Positions 35,277 to 47,000 of a stretch of 64,000 bases of DNA are shown here, in pieces. Positions within the stretch are counted from its first letter, which is position 1; the number at the start of each line of letters is the position of its first letter. The stretch comes from Hysterangium stoloniferum (Eukaryota; Basidiomycota; Agaricomycetes; Hysterangiales; Hysterangiaceae). The DNA lies in assembly GCA_015178975.1 (NCBI GenBank), contig WHVD01000033.1, forward strand, positions 496,001 through 560,000, written 5' to 3'. Under the pieces are notes generated by a model. That model saw nothing but the letters and a program-made list of their open reading frames with translations, searched no databases and was not told where the DNA came from. A program made the position numbers and the translations under genes.

Positions 35277-36872
35277 CCGAGGATAGCAACCAGTCCTTAC
35301 CTCAGGCTAGTGGTCCTATGAAGTCCGCAAAACAAAAACCAGATTTCTCTCCCGACAAAACATGGGAATTGTTCTCAGGTACCTTAGGATCCCTTAATGA
35401 TTTGCTTAAGAACAATACCAAGGAAAAGGAACCTGGGCAAACCTGAGTCAATAAAACCAAACCATTTACCAGCTCAAACCTGAAGAAATTACCAACATTT
35501 CTTATGCAATGTCGATTCAACTTTTGGGACTGCCCGGCTGCCTTTGCAATGGATGACTGAAAGGTAAACTTTGCACTCTCTTACCTCAAGGATTCTGTAG
35601 CAGCCTGGTTTGAACCTGCATTTTCTGGCCTCACTTCCAAAGATCCTGATTGGCTCCATGATTGGGACGCTTTTGTTGAGAAACTCGAAACAAACTTCGG
35701 CCCCTATGACCAAACTGGCGATGCCGAGACCACACTTTCTAATCTCAGAATGAAAGACACTCAACATATCACTGACTACATCATCCAGTTCAACAACCTT
35801 GCCATGCATTGCGACTGGGGCAATTCGGCCCTCCATTACCAGTTTTACTCTGGCCTCCCATCTTGCCTCAAAGATGAAGTTTCCAAAGGAGAGACCGGCA
35901 AACAGACAACTCTCCCCCTCATGTGTCTAAAGGCCCAAAATGTGGATGCCTGATACTGGGAATGACACTCAGAAATCAGTTGTGAAAACCCATTGGACAA
36001 AAAATCATCGGACAACAAGAATGCCAACAAGTCTGGTAATCAAAATACCAACAATACTGGCAACTTGAACTTTGATAAGAAGTCTGACAACAAGGGTTCT
36101 AATGACAAAAAAGGCAAGGGCAAACAGTTGAATAAGTCTCAAGACAAGGACAAACCCGACCTTACTGGCAAACTCGGCTCTGACAGCAAGCTCCTACCAC
36201 AAGAAAAGCAACACTGAATGGACAACAACCTTTGTTTGTTGTGCACAGATTCTGGACACTGAGTCACTGCATGCCCAAAGGCTACAAAAGCCCGATCGGC
36301 CAATATGGCCACAACTTCACAACCGGCTAAGTTGGCTGCTGAGTCAAAAAAAGATTAAGCAACTCTCTGGATTCCATGTGGTTGGAGAGTTGCGTTGAAT
36401 CTCCCCACACACTGGAAAATTGTCATCTTAATGCATCCACCCTGTATGATCCAAATTCATTGTTTATAAATCTCACTTCAGAACCCTTTGGGAGTCTTAC
36501 CTTTTGAGCTCTCGTAGATTCAGGTTCAACCCATTGTTTTATAGATATAAGTTTTTCCCAAAAACATCAGTTAAAAACCTATGCAATAGATCCAATTCCA
36601 CTCCAACTTTTCGATGGTACCTCAAACTCTGTAATCTCACAAGCCTGTGAACTCCGACTTCAGTTCCCATGTGGAACCTTTCAGACAGTTACATTTTTTG
36701 TAACACAGTTGGACTTGAGCTGCTCCATGGTTCTAGGACATAACTGGCTCACCCACTACAATCTGTTGATTGATTGGGTATTGGGCAGTATCTTTTGACA
36801 CATGCGTGTAGCTGACAAGAACCTTATCAAGGTCTAGAGCCTCTTTGGGACTTTGGCATAAAGGGAGGGTAC

Positions 36873-37736
36873 TGTTACAACCGGACAATCCCGCCGGACT
36901 CCGGGCACTAACCTGTATGCCATCACACCCTACATGCCATCACACCCTACATGCACCAAATGTCTGTTTATAGGATTTCCCGCCCACACTCCGTTACATC
37001 AAGACTTGTTACGTTCAACCTCATTACAACACATATCAGTCACCAGACTTCCCCCGGACTCCGTCTCTGTCTATGTCCGTCTTCGTCCCACGCATCAGTC
37101 ACTGGACCCCGCTTAGAATCCCATCACTGCTCTAATCGAACCCTGTTCCCATTTTAGTCAAATGACCTGTCACGATTTAGGACTCCACTCCTGCTCCATT
37201 TCCCGTTATGGGTTATGCTTTGTCACGATTTGGACTCCGCTCCGTTCCGTCCCGTTCCTAACACCAATTTGGTGTTTACTATTCCCATTTTATGTTTTGT
37301 TAGTTTCATTTCATCATTACTGGATTTGGTATGTCATTCACTCCATGGTCTATATAAACTGGCAGATGTTGTACATACAATCCAGTCAGAAAATTAGCTT
37401 AGATTCCCCCCAGTAATCTAATAACATTTTCCACTCTAAAACCTTGCTTGATTCACATCGCTCTCACTAGTCAGAGCCCACGGGCTCCAGCATATCTATC
37501 TCTCTCACCAGTTACGACTCACGACCCATGACCTCCGACTTATGACTCATGACCCACGACCTCCGACTTACGACTCACGACCCACAACCCCCACCCAGGC
37601 TCCCCGGGATTCCCGTCCACCTGTCTGAAATTGGACAACACGATCTAGCGAGGGTGCAGCCTATAAGCTGAAGCCAAGTCCTACCGGATATCCCGTGGGT
37701 TTCTCTGGAAACCTGCCCTGTGTGTGTATCCTAACA
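36873..37736 (+). mobile_element. Family Z LTR with its own 3' purine tract
   Basis: An 864-base LTR, TGTTACAACCGGAC to GTATCCTAACA, preceded by the tract AAAGGGAGGGTAC. That tract also precedes the 3' LTR of element B. The flanks (GGTAC and CAGGT) do not match, so it is not a simple solo insertion. It looks like the 3' end of a Z-type element joined into element W by recombination. Confidence 0.75.
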
Positions 37737-38526
37737 CAGGTAGTCGCCATCAGCAGGGGATGATGCTAGTGCAGATGTCCAAGAGGGTTGTGCCATTGAC
37801 TCGATGGAGAGGAGCAGTGGCTCGGCACTGCAAGGTGAAGTAATGCAAACTTCAGGGGACAGACAGGAGCTGTCAGCGGATAGACCGGAGCTATCGGGAG
37901 GTAGCTGCAATGAGTGAGAGCCATTGGGAGGTGGCTGGGATGAGCGAGAGCCATTGGGAGGTGGTTGGGATGAGCGAGAGCCATCCCAGGAGGGAAAGCT
38001 GTCCTCCACTGGGAAACCAGGCACAGGTGGGCCGGCAATAGTAGGGGGTGCTGCGGACTCGTCATAGAGGAGTGGACTTGAACGTTGTCCTCGCTCGGCA
38101 CCGAGGGAGTGGGTGTGGCGGTGTGTAGGCTTGAAGTGGCATGAATGCTGGCACACACCAGCATAAAGTCGAGTGAAGCTGAGTGGGTCTTGGATCACTA
38201 GCCGGGGGGGGCATGGCAAAAAGAGCTTGGAGCGCTGCCAGTTGCTGTTACTTCTGCGAGTAAATGGGCTACCCATCAAAGCCAGCAGTGGCCGAATGTG
38301 CTGTATCGTAAATATTGTGTGGCCAATGAAGTGGCCCACTGGTCGTCCTGCTCCTTCGAGTTCAGAGGTTCAACAAATAAAAAGTACTGTTGAAGATGCT
38401 GTAAGCATCCTGTGAGATGGGAGATGAAGGAACAGAGATGAAGAGAAGGAAAAGACACCAGTGAACAATAAGGGGAGATTGTCACACAGTGACACTGGGT
38501 GAGACCTACGATCACTAAAGAATCCG
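37737..38526 (-). other. Unrecognised proline/serine-rich reading inside element W
   Basis: A minus-strand open reading of about 200 residues (38339 down to 37731) has three tandem NGSRSSQPPP-type repeats of about 30 bases (37905-37985) and an intron-like upstream boundary near 38400. No domain was recognised. It could be a captured host fragment or part of a lost element. Confidence 0.3.
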
Positions 38527-38757
38527 GGCAAATTATATTTGTCCGATCAAATTAATCAAAAAAGAATAAAAGGTAGAAATTCGATAACTTGCTCAATTTA
38601 TAAGATAAAAATACACAATAAATTGCATAAATTCAAGATAAATCAAGACAATATTGTACAATTTTATCGTCATGATATAAATACATTTAAACTTTCTTTT
38701 TCACAATTTGTTAAGGGAGATTGGTTTAAAAAATGGAAAAGGCTTAGAAATACATAA
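38527..38757 (+). other. AT-rich mitochondrial-like insert
   Basis: About 230 bases of strikingly AT-rich sequence sit between GC-balanced neighbours, with a 72-residue open reading (38539-38757) dominated by lysine, isoleucine, asparagine and phenylalanine (IYKIKIHNKLHKFKINQDN). Composition and codon use look like a fungal mitochondrial reading frame such as an intron-encoded or ribosomal protein. The specific source was not recognised. Confidence 0.4.
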
Positions 38758-38829
38758 CAAATAGTCACACTTGCTCAGTGAATAGGCCCTGTTGTCACAG
38801 CTGCTCATGTCAGAACCGACTGGTCTCCA

Positions 38830-39570
38830 AAAAATACATGCATAGGAGTTGATTTTGCTCCTCTAAGGCATCTCCCTGCCGCTCTTTATAAGACCCATTC
38901 CTGTCAGTATCCAGGAAGGTGTGAGTTTTTTGGTTGGCACACTCTTGACAGGTGTGGCCCCGACCATTGGCCCGTGGATGGCAGTCTGACCACACTTGGT
39001 GCACTGGTTTCACTTTGGGTTGTTTTCGGGCCCCACCTTGGGGGCCTGTTTCTGTTTCTATAATCAAAAACAAAACAAATTAGAAAACTAAAATAATAGG
39101 AGTCTGAACATACCTTGGGGCTCGAAGGCCCTGGCACTTCCTCTTCATCCTCCCCATCCTCTTCATCATCGGATTCTGATGGTGTCACCACTTGTGTGCT
39201 GTAAAGGAACATCAGCAAGGTCACAAGGATAAGAAACCTCTGACTTACCTTACCCTCCCGCTTCTTTTTCACCTCCTCTTCTCGCACCTGATTGGCCTCC
39301 TGCTACTTCTTCTTTGCAAGCACAGCTTCCCAATGCTTGCAAGCAGCCTCTGCCTCTGCCAACCTCTTCTCCTCCATCTCTATTGCCCCCAGCTCCTCCT
39401 TCTCCTTACATACATTCCTCCTCCTCACATGCCTTCTTCTTCTCTTCAAGAAGACAACAATGCTCTTGTGTTCGGGGGTCCACTTGGACCCAATATGGGG
39501 GCAATGGTTAGCCTGGATGGGAAAGGCTTTGATCCCGAACCTATGGTCATCGTGGTTGAAGGGAAAGAGT
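38830..39570 (-). pseudogene. Antisense gene fossil in element W, related to that of element B
   Basis: It is read on the minus strand, opposite to W. In order there is a short basic start (GSKPFPSRLTIAPI), a long charged coiled-coil (AEAEAACKHWEAVLA, QVREEEVKKKREGK), an acidic block (ESDDEEDGEDEEEVPG) and a cysteine motif (RGHTCQECANQK). Two GTAAGT/GTATGT...AG intron-like gaps (about 39185-39250 and 39060-39115) separate them. Order and style match the antisense gene at 43076-44046 in element B. Broken, as part of the LTR fossil. Confidence 0.5.
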
Positions 39571-39719
39571 TAAAATCTTAAGCACCAGCACCCCTTGAAT
39601 TTTTATATGTAAATTTTTACCAGGTCACATGATGTTTTGACACACCCATACCCAACAAGTTTTACGTATAAGATCTAGATTTTCGGCCTCCTTGGGATTT
39701 TGGCCAAATGGGGGGATAC

Positions 39720-40886
39720 TGTTACAACCGTGTCGCAACCCTGTTGCAAACTGACAGTCCCCGAGGATACTACTGTCTATCAAAATTTCTAGTTATTAAT
39801 CAAGTCATCGTATCAGAAAACATCAGCCACCTGACACTGATGTATACTGTCACAACCATCACAAGTCACAACATTGTCACAAACAATCAAAGGTAATATT
39901 TGACAACTCTTCGACGCATCGAATTTGACTCGACAAACCCGAACATTATTCGACAACATCGAATCCCATTCAACATGTCTCATTTCGATGTCATGTATGA
40001 TTTAATTATTAGTTCATAACATAGTCATAACAATACAAAGAAAAGCATAAAAGGGCAACGAAAGGAGCGAGGGAAGTCAGTCGAAATATCTGTATATTAG
40101 TGATATTAGTAATCTATTTTGTCGCAACTTCTTCGACAAATACCTCCATGAGTACTCGTGACTGGTAATAGCCTCTTACTTCATCGACAGGGCAAATATA
40201 TACTTCGTCAAACGAGGATTATTCGACTTTATTGAAGAATAATCGATTCGTGACATATGTATACCTTCATGGCAATCAAACCCCATTTACCCCCCAGTCC
40301 AATTATACTCATACTATCTGGTTATATTTTGATACATCCCCTTTTACTTATGTTGATCCACTCTACTCTATGTTTCACTTATGCCATATATACTTGTAAC
40401 CCTTGGACAATTTGCTTTTCTTGTAATCCTGCTCTCAGCTAATCATGGCCTCCGATCTTATCGTAACCTTCCAGTTTCTAGTCAAGCTTATTTTTTAATA
40501 GTATTTTCCACTCTTCCCTTAGTTAGTAGTTACTAGATGCCGATAACTTGTATTTAAACCCCCTGTAATTGTAGTTACTAGGCAATCAGAATATTGACTC
40601 AGAACACCCACATACATCTCTCATAAGCCTTACTCTAAGTATTCCTCTCCCTGCCTTTGCACTCACCCACCCTTGGTCTCTGACCCCTCAGCCTGACACT
40701 CGACCTATCCTTTGGGTTCCAATTGGTAACTCACCGTGAGGAATTTGATAGGACTAGTTTTTGCCTGCCCAAAATTTAAGGACACCTGACAGTAACTTGT
40801 GAGGGTGCAGCACATAAGCTGAAGACAAGTCCTTCTGTTCAGTCCCCATCGGCCTACCGACATAAGTCATTTTTCTGTTCTTAACA
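39720..40886 (+). repeat. 3' LTR of gypsy element W, interrupted
   Basis: A family W LTR, TGTTACAACCGTG to GTTCTTAACA, with an inserted solo LTR at 39848-40255. It is followed by CTGAT, the same five bases that precede the 5' LTR. Confidence 0.88.
39848..40255 (+). mobile_element. Solo LTR, family R
   Basis: A 408-base insert, TGTCACAACC to GATTCGTGACA, in the W LTR. The flanks are TATAC and TATGT, two transition differences, so the duplication is imperfect. It contains a CATAAAAGG TATA-like box and several TTCGACAA phrases. Strand is assigned from the TATA-like box. Confidence 0.6.
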
Positions 40887-41290
40887 CTGATATGATGTCC
40901 AGAAAATACTCTGTGGAGTCTCCAGGAATGGATCTTCACATGGACACTCACCAGGTCAGCCAATTTTGTCCACTTCTGGCACAAGACTTCACCAATGACA
41001 AGAAGACCATCTGCGATTGCTTTTGACACCCAAATTTCCACCATTTCTGTAACCTCTGGATGCTGGTTTGATGGTTGATGGTTTTGCACTGCTGGGACCA
41101 CTATGTTTTGCAGCATCATGCCACTTGGTTTCATCATTTAGCCATGCAGACAAGAGGTTGCTTGATTTTCAGGTGAGGATATATTGCATTAAAATGCTTG
41201 CTGTTTTGGACTGATTTTCACCATTCTCATAATGCCAATCCAAAATTTCAGTTTGTTGTGAGAGTGTTGCATTCTCCTTTTTGGTGAATA
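40887..41290 (-). pseudogene. Pogo transposase N-terminal DNA-binding region
   Basis: The minus strand reads a homeodomain-like helix-turn-helix with ENGENQSKTAS (near 41200) and AWLNDETKWHD (near 41110). The CENP-B-type segment follows: EVTEMVEIWVSKAIADGLL, then EVLCQKWTKLADLV (about 40940-41065). This is the usual front half of a Tigger transposase, and its continuation lies at 22740 and below. It is cut by frameshifts. The start codon was not fixed. Confidence 0.65.
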
Positions 41291-41608
41291 CTGGCAGGGA
41301 AACAACAGTGGATAATGTTTCATTCACTTTCCTAGGTTTGGGTTCTAGGCCTTATGAAGAGTTATAGGTAATGGCAACTACCTTGAGACTCAAAATAGTT
41401 CACATACATTTCCACTTGTTTCCTTTGCCTTGCTGGGGTCACCTGCCATGGTAGAGGAAGGAGCCAATTTATATATTAAAAAATTAGTAAAAAGGCAATA
41501 TACATATTTTAATTTTGGAGATGAATCAATAGTTCATTACAAATGTATAAGTCCATTACAAAACCATTACATAACCAAAATCTATGGATTATGGGGTACC
41601 ACAGAGTA

Positions 41609-41762
41609 GTTAGAACTCATATACCATTGCATGTTGTTGGTTTATTTGATGCTCGGCTAGGTAGTGCTTTACAGTAGCTTAGTCATTGGCTTTATTTTAG
41701 TAAGGGCTTTGTCACCCCCTCACCTGAATGAAAAACCCATCATATATTTTTACATGTTATGG
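41609..41762 (+). repeat. Direct repeat block, copy 1
   Basis: About 150 bases (TTAGAACTCATATA... GCTTTACAGTAGCTTAGTCA ... TTTTTACA) recur in the same orientation at 50523-50675, on the other side of element B. It belongs to the pogo element's 5' part or to an older insert in it. Confidence 0.8.
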
Positions 41763-42048
41763 GCCCCACCAGTTGCCTCTGATTTGCTTAACTACTGCTA
41801 CTATATCTAAACCACATCCCTTTGTCATTGTCAACATTACAACTCACCTTTGATCTTTGAGTAACAATGAGAGGTGATGCAAAATCCATCCAAAAATCCA
41901 TCCAAAAATCAAAAACACATCCGCTGCACCCACTAGATACAAAATCCATCCGAAACTTGAAAACACACTGCCCACTAGACACAAAAATTGTCTGGTACTT
42001 TGGCATCAAATTGAATCTCAGAGCATCCCTTGCTCCTAGTATGCATTC

Positions 42049-42865
42049 TGTTAGGATACACACAGGCCGGGTTTCCGGAGAAACCTGCGGGATATCTGGT
42101 AGGACTTGGCTTCAGCTTATAGGCTGCGCCCTCGCTAGATCGTGTTGTCCAATTTCAAACAGACGGACGGGGATCCCGGGGAGTCCGGGCAGGGTTCATG
42201 GGTCATAGGTCGTAAGTCGGGGTTCGTGGGTTGTAAGTCGAGTTGGTTGAGAGAGGTAGATGCGCTGGAGCCCGTGGGCTCTGACTAGTGCAAGCGATGT
42301 GAATCAAGTAAGGTTTTTAGAGTGGAAAATGTTATTAGATTACTGGGGGGAATCTAAGCTAATTTTCTGACTGGATTGTATGTACAACATCTGCCAGTTT
42401 ATATAGACCGTGGAATGCATGACATACCAAATCCAGTAATAACGAAACGAAACTAACAAACATAAAACGGGAATAGTAAACACCAAATTGGTGTTAGGAA
42501 TGGGACGGAATGGAGCGGAGTCCAAATCGTGACAAAGCATAACCCATAATGGGAAACGGAGCGGGAGCGGAGTCCTAAATCGTGACAGGTCATTTGACTA
42601 AAACGGGAACGGGGCTCGATTAGAGCGGTGACGGGATTCTAAGCGGGGACCGGTGACTGATGCGTGGGATGAAGACAGACATAGACAGAGACAGAGTCCG
42701 GGGGGAGTCCGGTGACTGATATGTGTCGTAATGAGGTCAAACGTAACTAGTCTTGATGTAACGGAGTCCGGGCAGGAAAACCTATAAACAGATGATTGGT
42801 GCTTGTAGCGTGTGGGGGCGTACGGGTTAGTGCCTGGAGTCCGGCGGGATTGTCTGGTCGTAAAA
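42049..42865 (-). repeat. 3' LTR of element B (family Z)
   Basis: An 817-base direct copy of 49249-50058. The purine tract lies at 42866-42880 on the plus strand as its complement (GTATCCTCCCTTT). Confidence 0.92.
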
Positions 42866-43015
42866 GTATCCTCCCTTTATGCCGAAGTCCCAAAGCGGCT
42901 CTAGACCTAAATAAGGTTCTTGTCGGCTACGCGCATGTGTCAAAAGTCATGTCGGTTACACGTATGTGTCAAAGAGTCATGTGATCTGGAAGGTAAGGTT
43001 CAAATGTGACGAGCC

Positions 43016-43025
43016 TATATATAAA
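43016..43025 (+). promoter_or_regulatory. TATA box of the antisense gene in element B
   Basis: TATATATAAA lies 51 bases upstream of the first ATG (43076) of the plus-strand gene. It points away from the element's own transcription, which suggests an independent promoter. Confidence 0.55.
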
Positions 43026-43075
43026 TTTGAAAAAATAGAAATTTCTTCTTCTTTATTACTCCCATCTTCGATAAA

Positions 43076-44046
43076 ATGGGACCAAAACCAATGCCCAAAA
43101 GAGCGATGCCAACTGCAGGGTCCTCCACGGGCTCTCCATATTGGGCGCCTTGGAGCGCAGCACAATTGTTGGCGCGGCGAGAAGAGCAGCGCCGACTTTG
43201 TGAAGAAGCAGAGAGGGATGCGAGGGAGGCCGAGGAGGCCCTGGACAAAGAGTACCAGGCAGCATTGGCCGCGGAGGAAGAGGCTGCAAAGGAGAGGAAG
43301 CGTGAAGCGGAGGAGGCCACACGGGTGGCTGTGGAGAAAGCCTGGTTGGCCGTGGACAGGGCCGCAATTGTTGCAGGAAAGGTAAGTCCCAATATTCACT
43401 TGTCGAAATTTGCTGACTTGTATTTTTTCAGTGCCAGGTGACAGAGGTGGAGTCCGAGTCTGAGGGGGAGCCAGAGAGCCCCCAAAAGGTAAGCCAGCCT
43501 CATGTCCGTGGGATAACCGTGGAAACTGACCATATCAACAGAAGGCAAGGAAGGTGGCGCCAGTCCATCTTCCGATGCGGAACGAGCCACGGTGTTCCGG
43601 TTGTAACGACCGGAACACTGAATGCAACTGAAAGTCTGGCCGGGGTCCGGGGGTGCTATCAATGCGTGCACCTCAAGGCGAGGTGCTCGCTTGTTCACGA
43701 GCAGGCCACGGGGTCCGGGGTGCGAGATGTAAGTGGGTCAGACGGGCTGTCTGGGTTGGACGAAGTCCTTGGACGGATCGCCGAGGGCATCGAGGCCCAA
43801 AACGAGTTGCTCCGGAAGAGCAACAAGGTCCACATAGTGGTGGCGAAGGAACTGTGCGGACTCCACGAGGAATTTTGGAGGTTCCTGGTGGAGTATGGCA
43901 GCTATGTATATGAGGAGCCGCAAGTCGGGAGTTCCGAGGATGCCGGATCAGATGAGGACGGGGTTGACGCGGAGGTCATGGAGCTTCCTGAGGAAGTAGC
44001 TGAGGCGGCAGGGAAAAAACACAGCCCCATAGAAATAGATGAATAG
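43076..44046 (+). mobile_element. Antisense coding region between pol and 3' LTR of element B
   Basis: Plus-strand readings, opposite to B's gag-pol. The first segment (43076-43381) starts MGPKPMPKRAMPTAG and becomes a long charged coiled-coil (REEQRRLCEEAERDAREAEE, then KERKREAEEATRVAVEKAW). A GTAAGT...TTTTTCAG gap follows, then an acidic segment (EVESESEGEPESPQK). A second gap of the same kind leads to a region with CX2CX6C cysteine spacing (CYQCVHLKARC and a similar CSGCNDRNTEC nearby), as in the front half of fungal Zn2Cys6 clusters. An acidic C-terminal part ends SPIEIDE at 44046. Element W has a related gene in the same place and sense. It may be a DNA- or chromatin-binding accessory protein, but that is inference. 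Treated as part of the fossil. Confidence 0.6.
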
Positions 44047-47000
44047 AATAGAAATAGAACTTGATAATAATTGAACATAAAAGTAAAGCGTGAAAAACAT
44101 AAAAATAAAAGTCAAAGCCAAAGTCCGCGGAGAGTCCACTTAAAGACTTGACAAGACATGTCAGAACCTGTAAAAGCAAAGAGAGACATAGGGCAACAGG
44201 CAATAATGAAAATGAGTCCAAATGTAACACAGGGTCCACGGAGTGCGGTCAGAGAGAAGATAATGGTCCAGGTTTGAGTGGGTAAGCTGTATGAAAGTCA
44301 GTAACGAATTCCGTGGCATTACCGAGTTCCATGGCCAAAATCCAGGAGGTTTCTTCATCGGTACCCTCGTAACCCGCCCACTTGACCAAGTAAAGCAGTT
44401 TACAAGTCCATTGACGCTTATCAATTTTTGAATCTAAAATCTGTGAGATTTCAAACTCGGGTACTCTGTCAATGATGACAGGAGGAGGCGGAGATTGCAC
44501 GCGATCCGGGATAGTGTTAGCAGTACAAGGTTCTAACATAGAAACGTGAAATACCGGGTGTACCGTGCACATGCTATCCGGAAGCCATAGAGTCCAAGAG
44601 ACTGAACCTACTTGTGCAATAATTTCAAACGGGCCTAAATATTTTTCAGCAAGCTTCTTTGATGGACGGGTAGTCCTGAAGAATTGAGCTTTGACATAAA
44701 CATGGTCGCCAATCTTGAAGTTGGGTGGCGGGATCCAGTGTTTGTCCGCTGAATGTTGGTATTGCTCTTGGGTGGACAATATTGCAGTCCGGAGTTCCTC
44801 GTGGAGCTCGTGGAGGTCCGTGGTGAACTCTTGAGCACGAACAGAGGCGAGATTTCGTTCTGGATGTACTGTAATATTTGGATTATATCCTTTATTTGCA
44901 AAGAACGGGGAAACACCAGTAGTGGCCGAGGGTGCATTGTTGTAAGCAAACTCTGCAAGTGGTAACAAGGTCTTCCAATTGTCCTGTTGGTAGTTGCAAT
45001 ATACGCGGAGGTATTGTTCCAATGTCTGGTTGACGCGTTTGGTTTGTCCGTCACCTTCCGGATGATGTCTGGACGTGAAATGTAATGTCATGTCCAAGGA
45101 TTTTCTGAGGGATCTAAAGAAGTGAGACACAAACTCTGATCCTCTATCGGAAGTCACGTGGGATGGAACTCCGTGCTTGGAAAATACGTGGATAATGAAA
45201 GGTTCCGCTAACTGCATGGACGTAATTGTATCATAAGTAGGGATGAATATACCTTGTTTTGAGAATCTGTCAACAACGACTAGAATAGCAGAAAAGCCTT
45301 CAGAATCCGGTAGGTGTTCAATGAAATCCATAGAGATAGAATTCCACAGGTGTTCCGGTACCGGGAGTTGTTTCAAAAGGCCGTATGGCTTGTGTCGCTG
45401 AGATTTCGAGCAGGGACAAGTAGTGCAAGATTTACAATAGTGCTTAACGAATCCACAGAGTCTGGGCCAAGTATACATGATCATGTTTGTATTGAAGGAT
45501 CCTGAGGCGGAGGCCGTCGGAGTCCGGTACATAGATGTGATCATCAAGTCTAATGAAACCATGTTGATCAAGAGACCACCGAGGTTGATCGGGGTCCACG
45601 GGATTGTCCAGATGAGCTTTAGTAACTGGGTCTAGTGGAATTGCCGATAGAATATCTTGATGTAACTTCTCGATATCCATAATGATAATTCCACGGACAA
45701 TGGGATTGACGAGGAAAGTTGTGTGGACCGATGCGGTAAGCTGTTGATTCGTGAAAATAGGTTTCAGGTTGTGCGGATTTACCGTTGCATAGTCGTTGCT
45801 CCCCTCTTTAGGATAGATGTCCCATCGTCTAGTTAAAGCGTCGGGTTTGCCGCCGAGATGGCTGGGTCGAAAGCGGATAATCATGTTGAAGGCAGAGAGA
45901 TATTCAGACCAGCGGGCCTGCTGGCGGGTCAAAAGTTTTGTGGTAGAAAAGTATTCCAGGTTTTTATGATCTGTTACAATGTCAATAGGAGCTCCTGAAC
46001 CTTCCAAATAGTGTCACCACGCTTTGAAAGCTGAAAAGATTGCCAGAAGTTCTTTATCATGAACGTCATAGTTGAGCTCTGCTCCGGTAAAAGTCCGGGA
46101 CAGAAAAGCCACGGGGTGAACTTCTCCGTCGGAGTCCTGGATAGACAAAATGGCTCCAAGTGCATAGTCAGAGGTGTCCATTGCAACAATGAGCGGGAAG
46201 TCCAGTTTCCAATGCGACAGAATAGGAGCTGTAGAAAAAGAATTTTTTAAAAGATTGAACACTTTTTGACACTTATCATTAAAGTTCCACAGAGTACCTT
46301 TATGCGTAAGATGGGTAAGGGGTACCGTGATGTCGGAATATCCACGGATAAAACGTCTGTAAAAATTGGCAAAGCCAAGGAAGGATTGTATATCTTTAAC
46401 TTTTCGGGGTTCGGGCCAATCTTTGATGACTTGCACTTTAGTTTCATCCATGCGGAGTCCATCGGGTCCCATCATGAAACCTAGGTATTCCATGGAGTCC
46501 ATGTCAAAAGTACATTTTTTACCATTTGCGAATAAACCATGTTGTCTGAGCCTCCGGAGAACTTCATGGACTTGTTTGTCGTCTTCCGCGGGATTCTCGG
46601 ACTAGATAAGAATGTCGTCCAAGTAAACAATGACGCATACACCGAGCATGTCGGAGAATATGTCGTTGATAAAACACTGAAAAACAGATGGAGCATTGGT
46701 GAGTCCAAAAGGGATGACCAACCACTCGAAGGCCCCATAACGGGTTCTAAAAGTGGTTTTCCATTTGTCACCCGCGGCAATCCAGACCAAATGATAGGCG
46801 TGCTTGAGATCTATTTTGGTGTAAATCTGGGCATTCCGCGGGGCATCGAACAGGTCAGATATGAGTGGGAGTGGATATTTGTCCTTTTTGGTGACAGCAT
46901 TGAGTCCTCTAAAATCAACACATAGTCGAAGGGATCCATCCTTTTTTCTGAAAAACAGAACAGGTGCTCCAAAAGGAGACTTTGAGGGTCGAATAAAACC

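Larger units (their letters stand above)
23783..40886 (+). mobile_element. Gypsy element W, composite, holding other elements
   Basis: The 5' LTR is 23783-24516 and the 3' LTR is 39720-40886 (less an inner solo LTR). CTGAT occurs at 23778-23782 and 40887-40891. Internal parts on the plus strand: the start of gag (24517-24661), continuing after the inserted element G at 34538-34648 and after a solo LTR at 35282-36360; a retrotransposon-type capsid region (35500-35950); a zinc knuckle near 36230; and a protease-like DSGSTHCF segment near 36520. RT, RNase H and integrase are not recognisable. A family Z 3' end and LTR lie at 36800-37736, making the interior composite. An antisense gene fossil (38830-39570) precedes the purine tract (AAATGGGGGGATAC) before the 3' LTR. 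Heavily broken. Its relative B is at 42049-50058. Confidence 0.8.

Noticed and set aside
40887-41290. Treating the pogo N-terminal piece as a separate transposon copy
   Set aside because: A short stretch near its end looks like one near 22720, which might mean two copies. Order, strand and the shared outer terminal repeats fit one split element better, though not with certainty.
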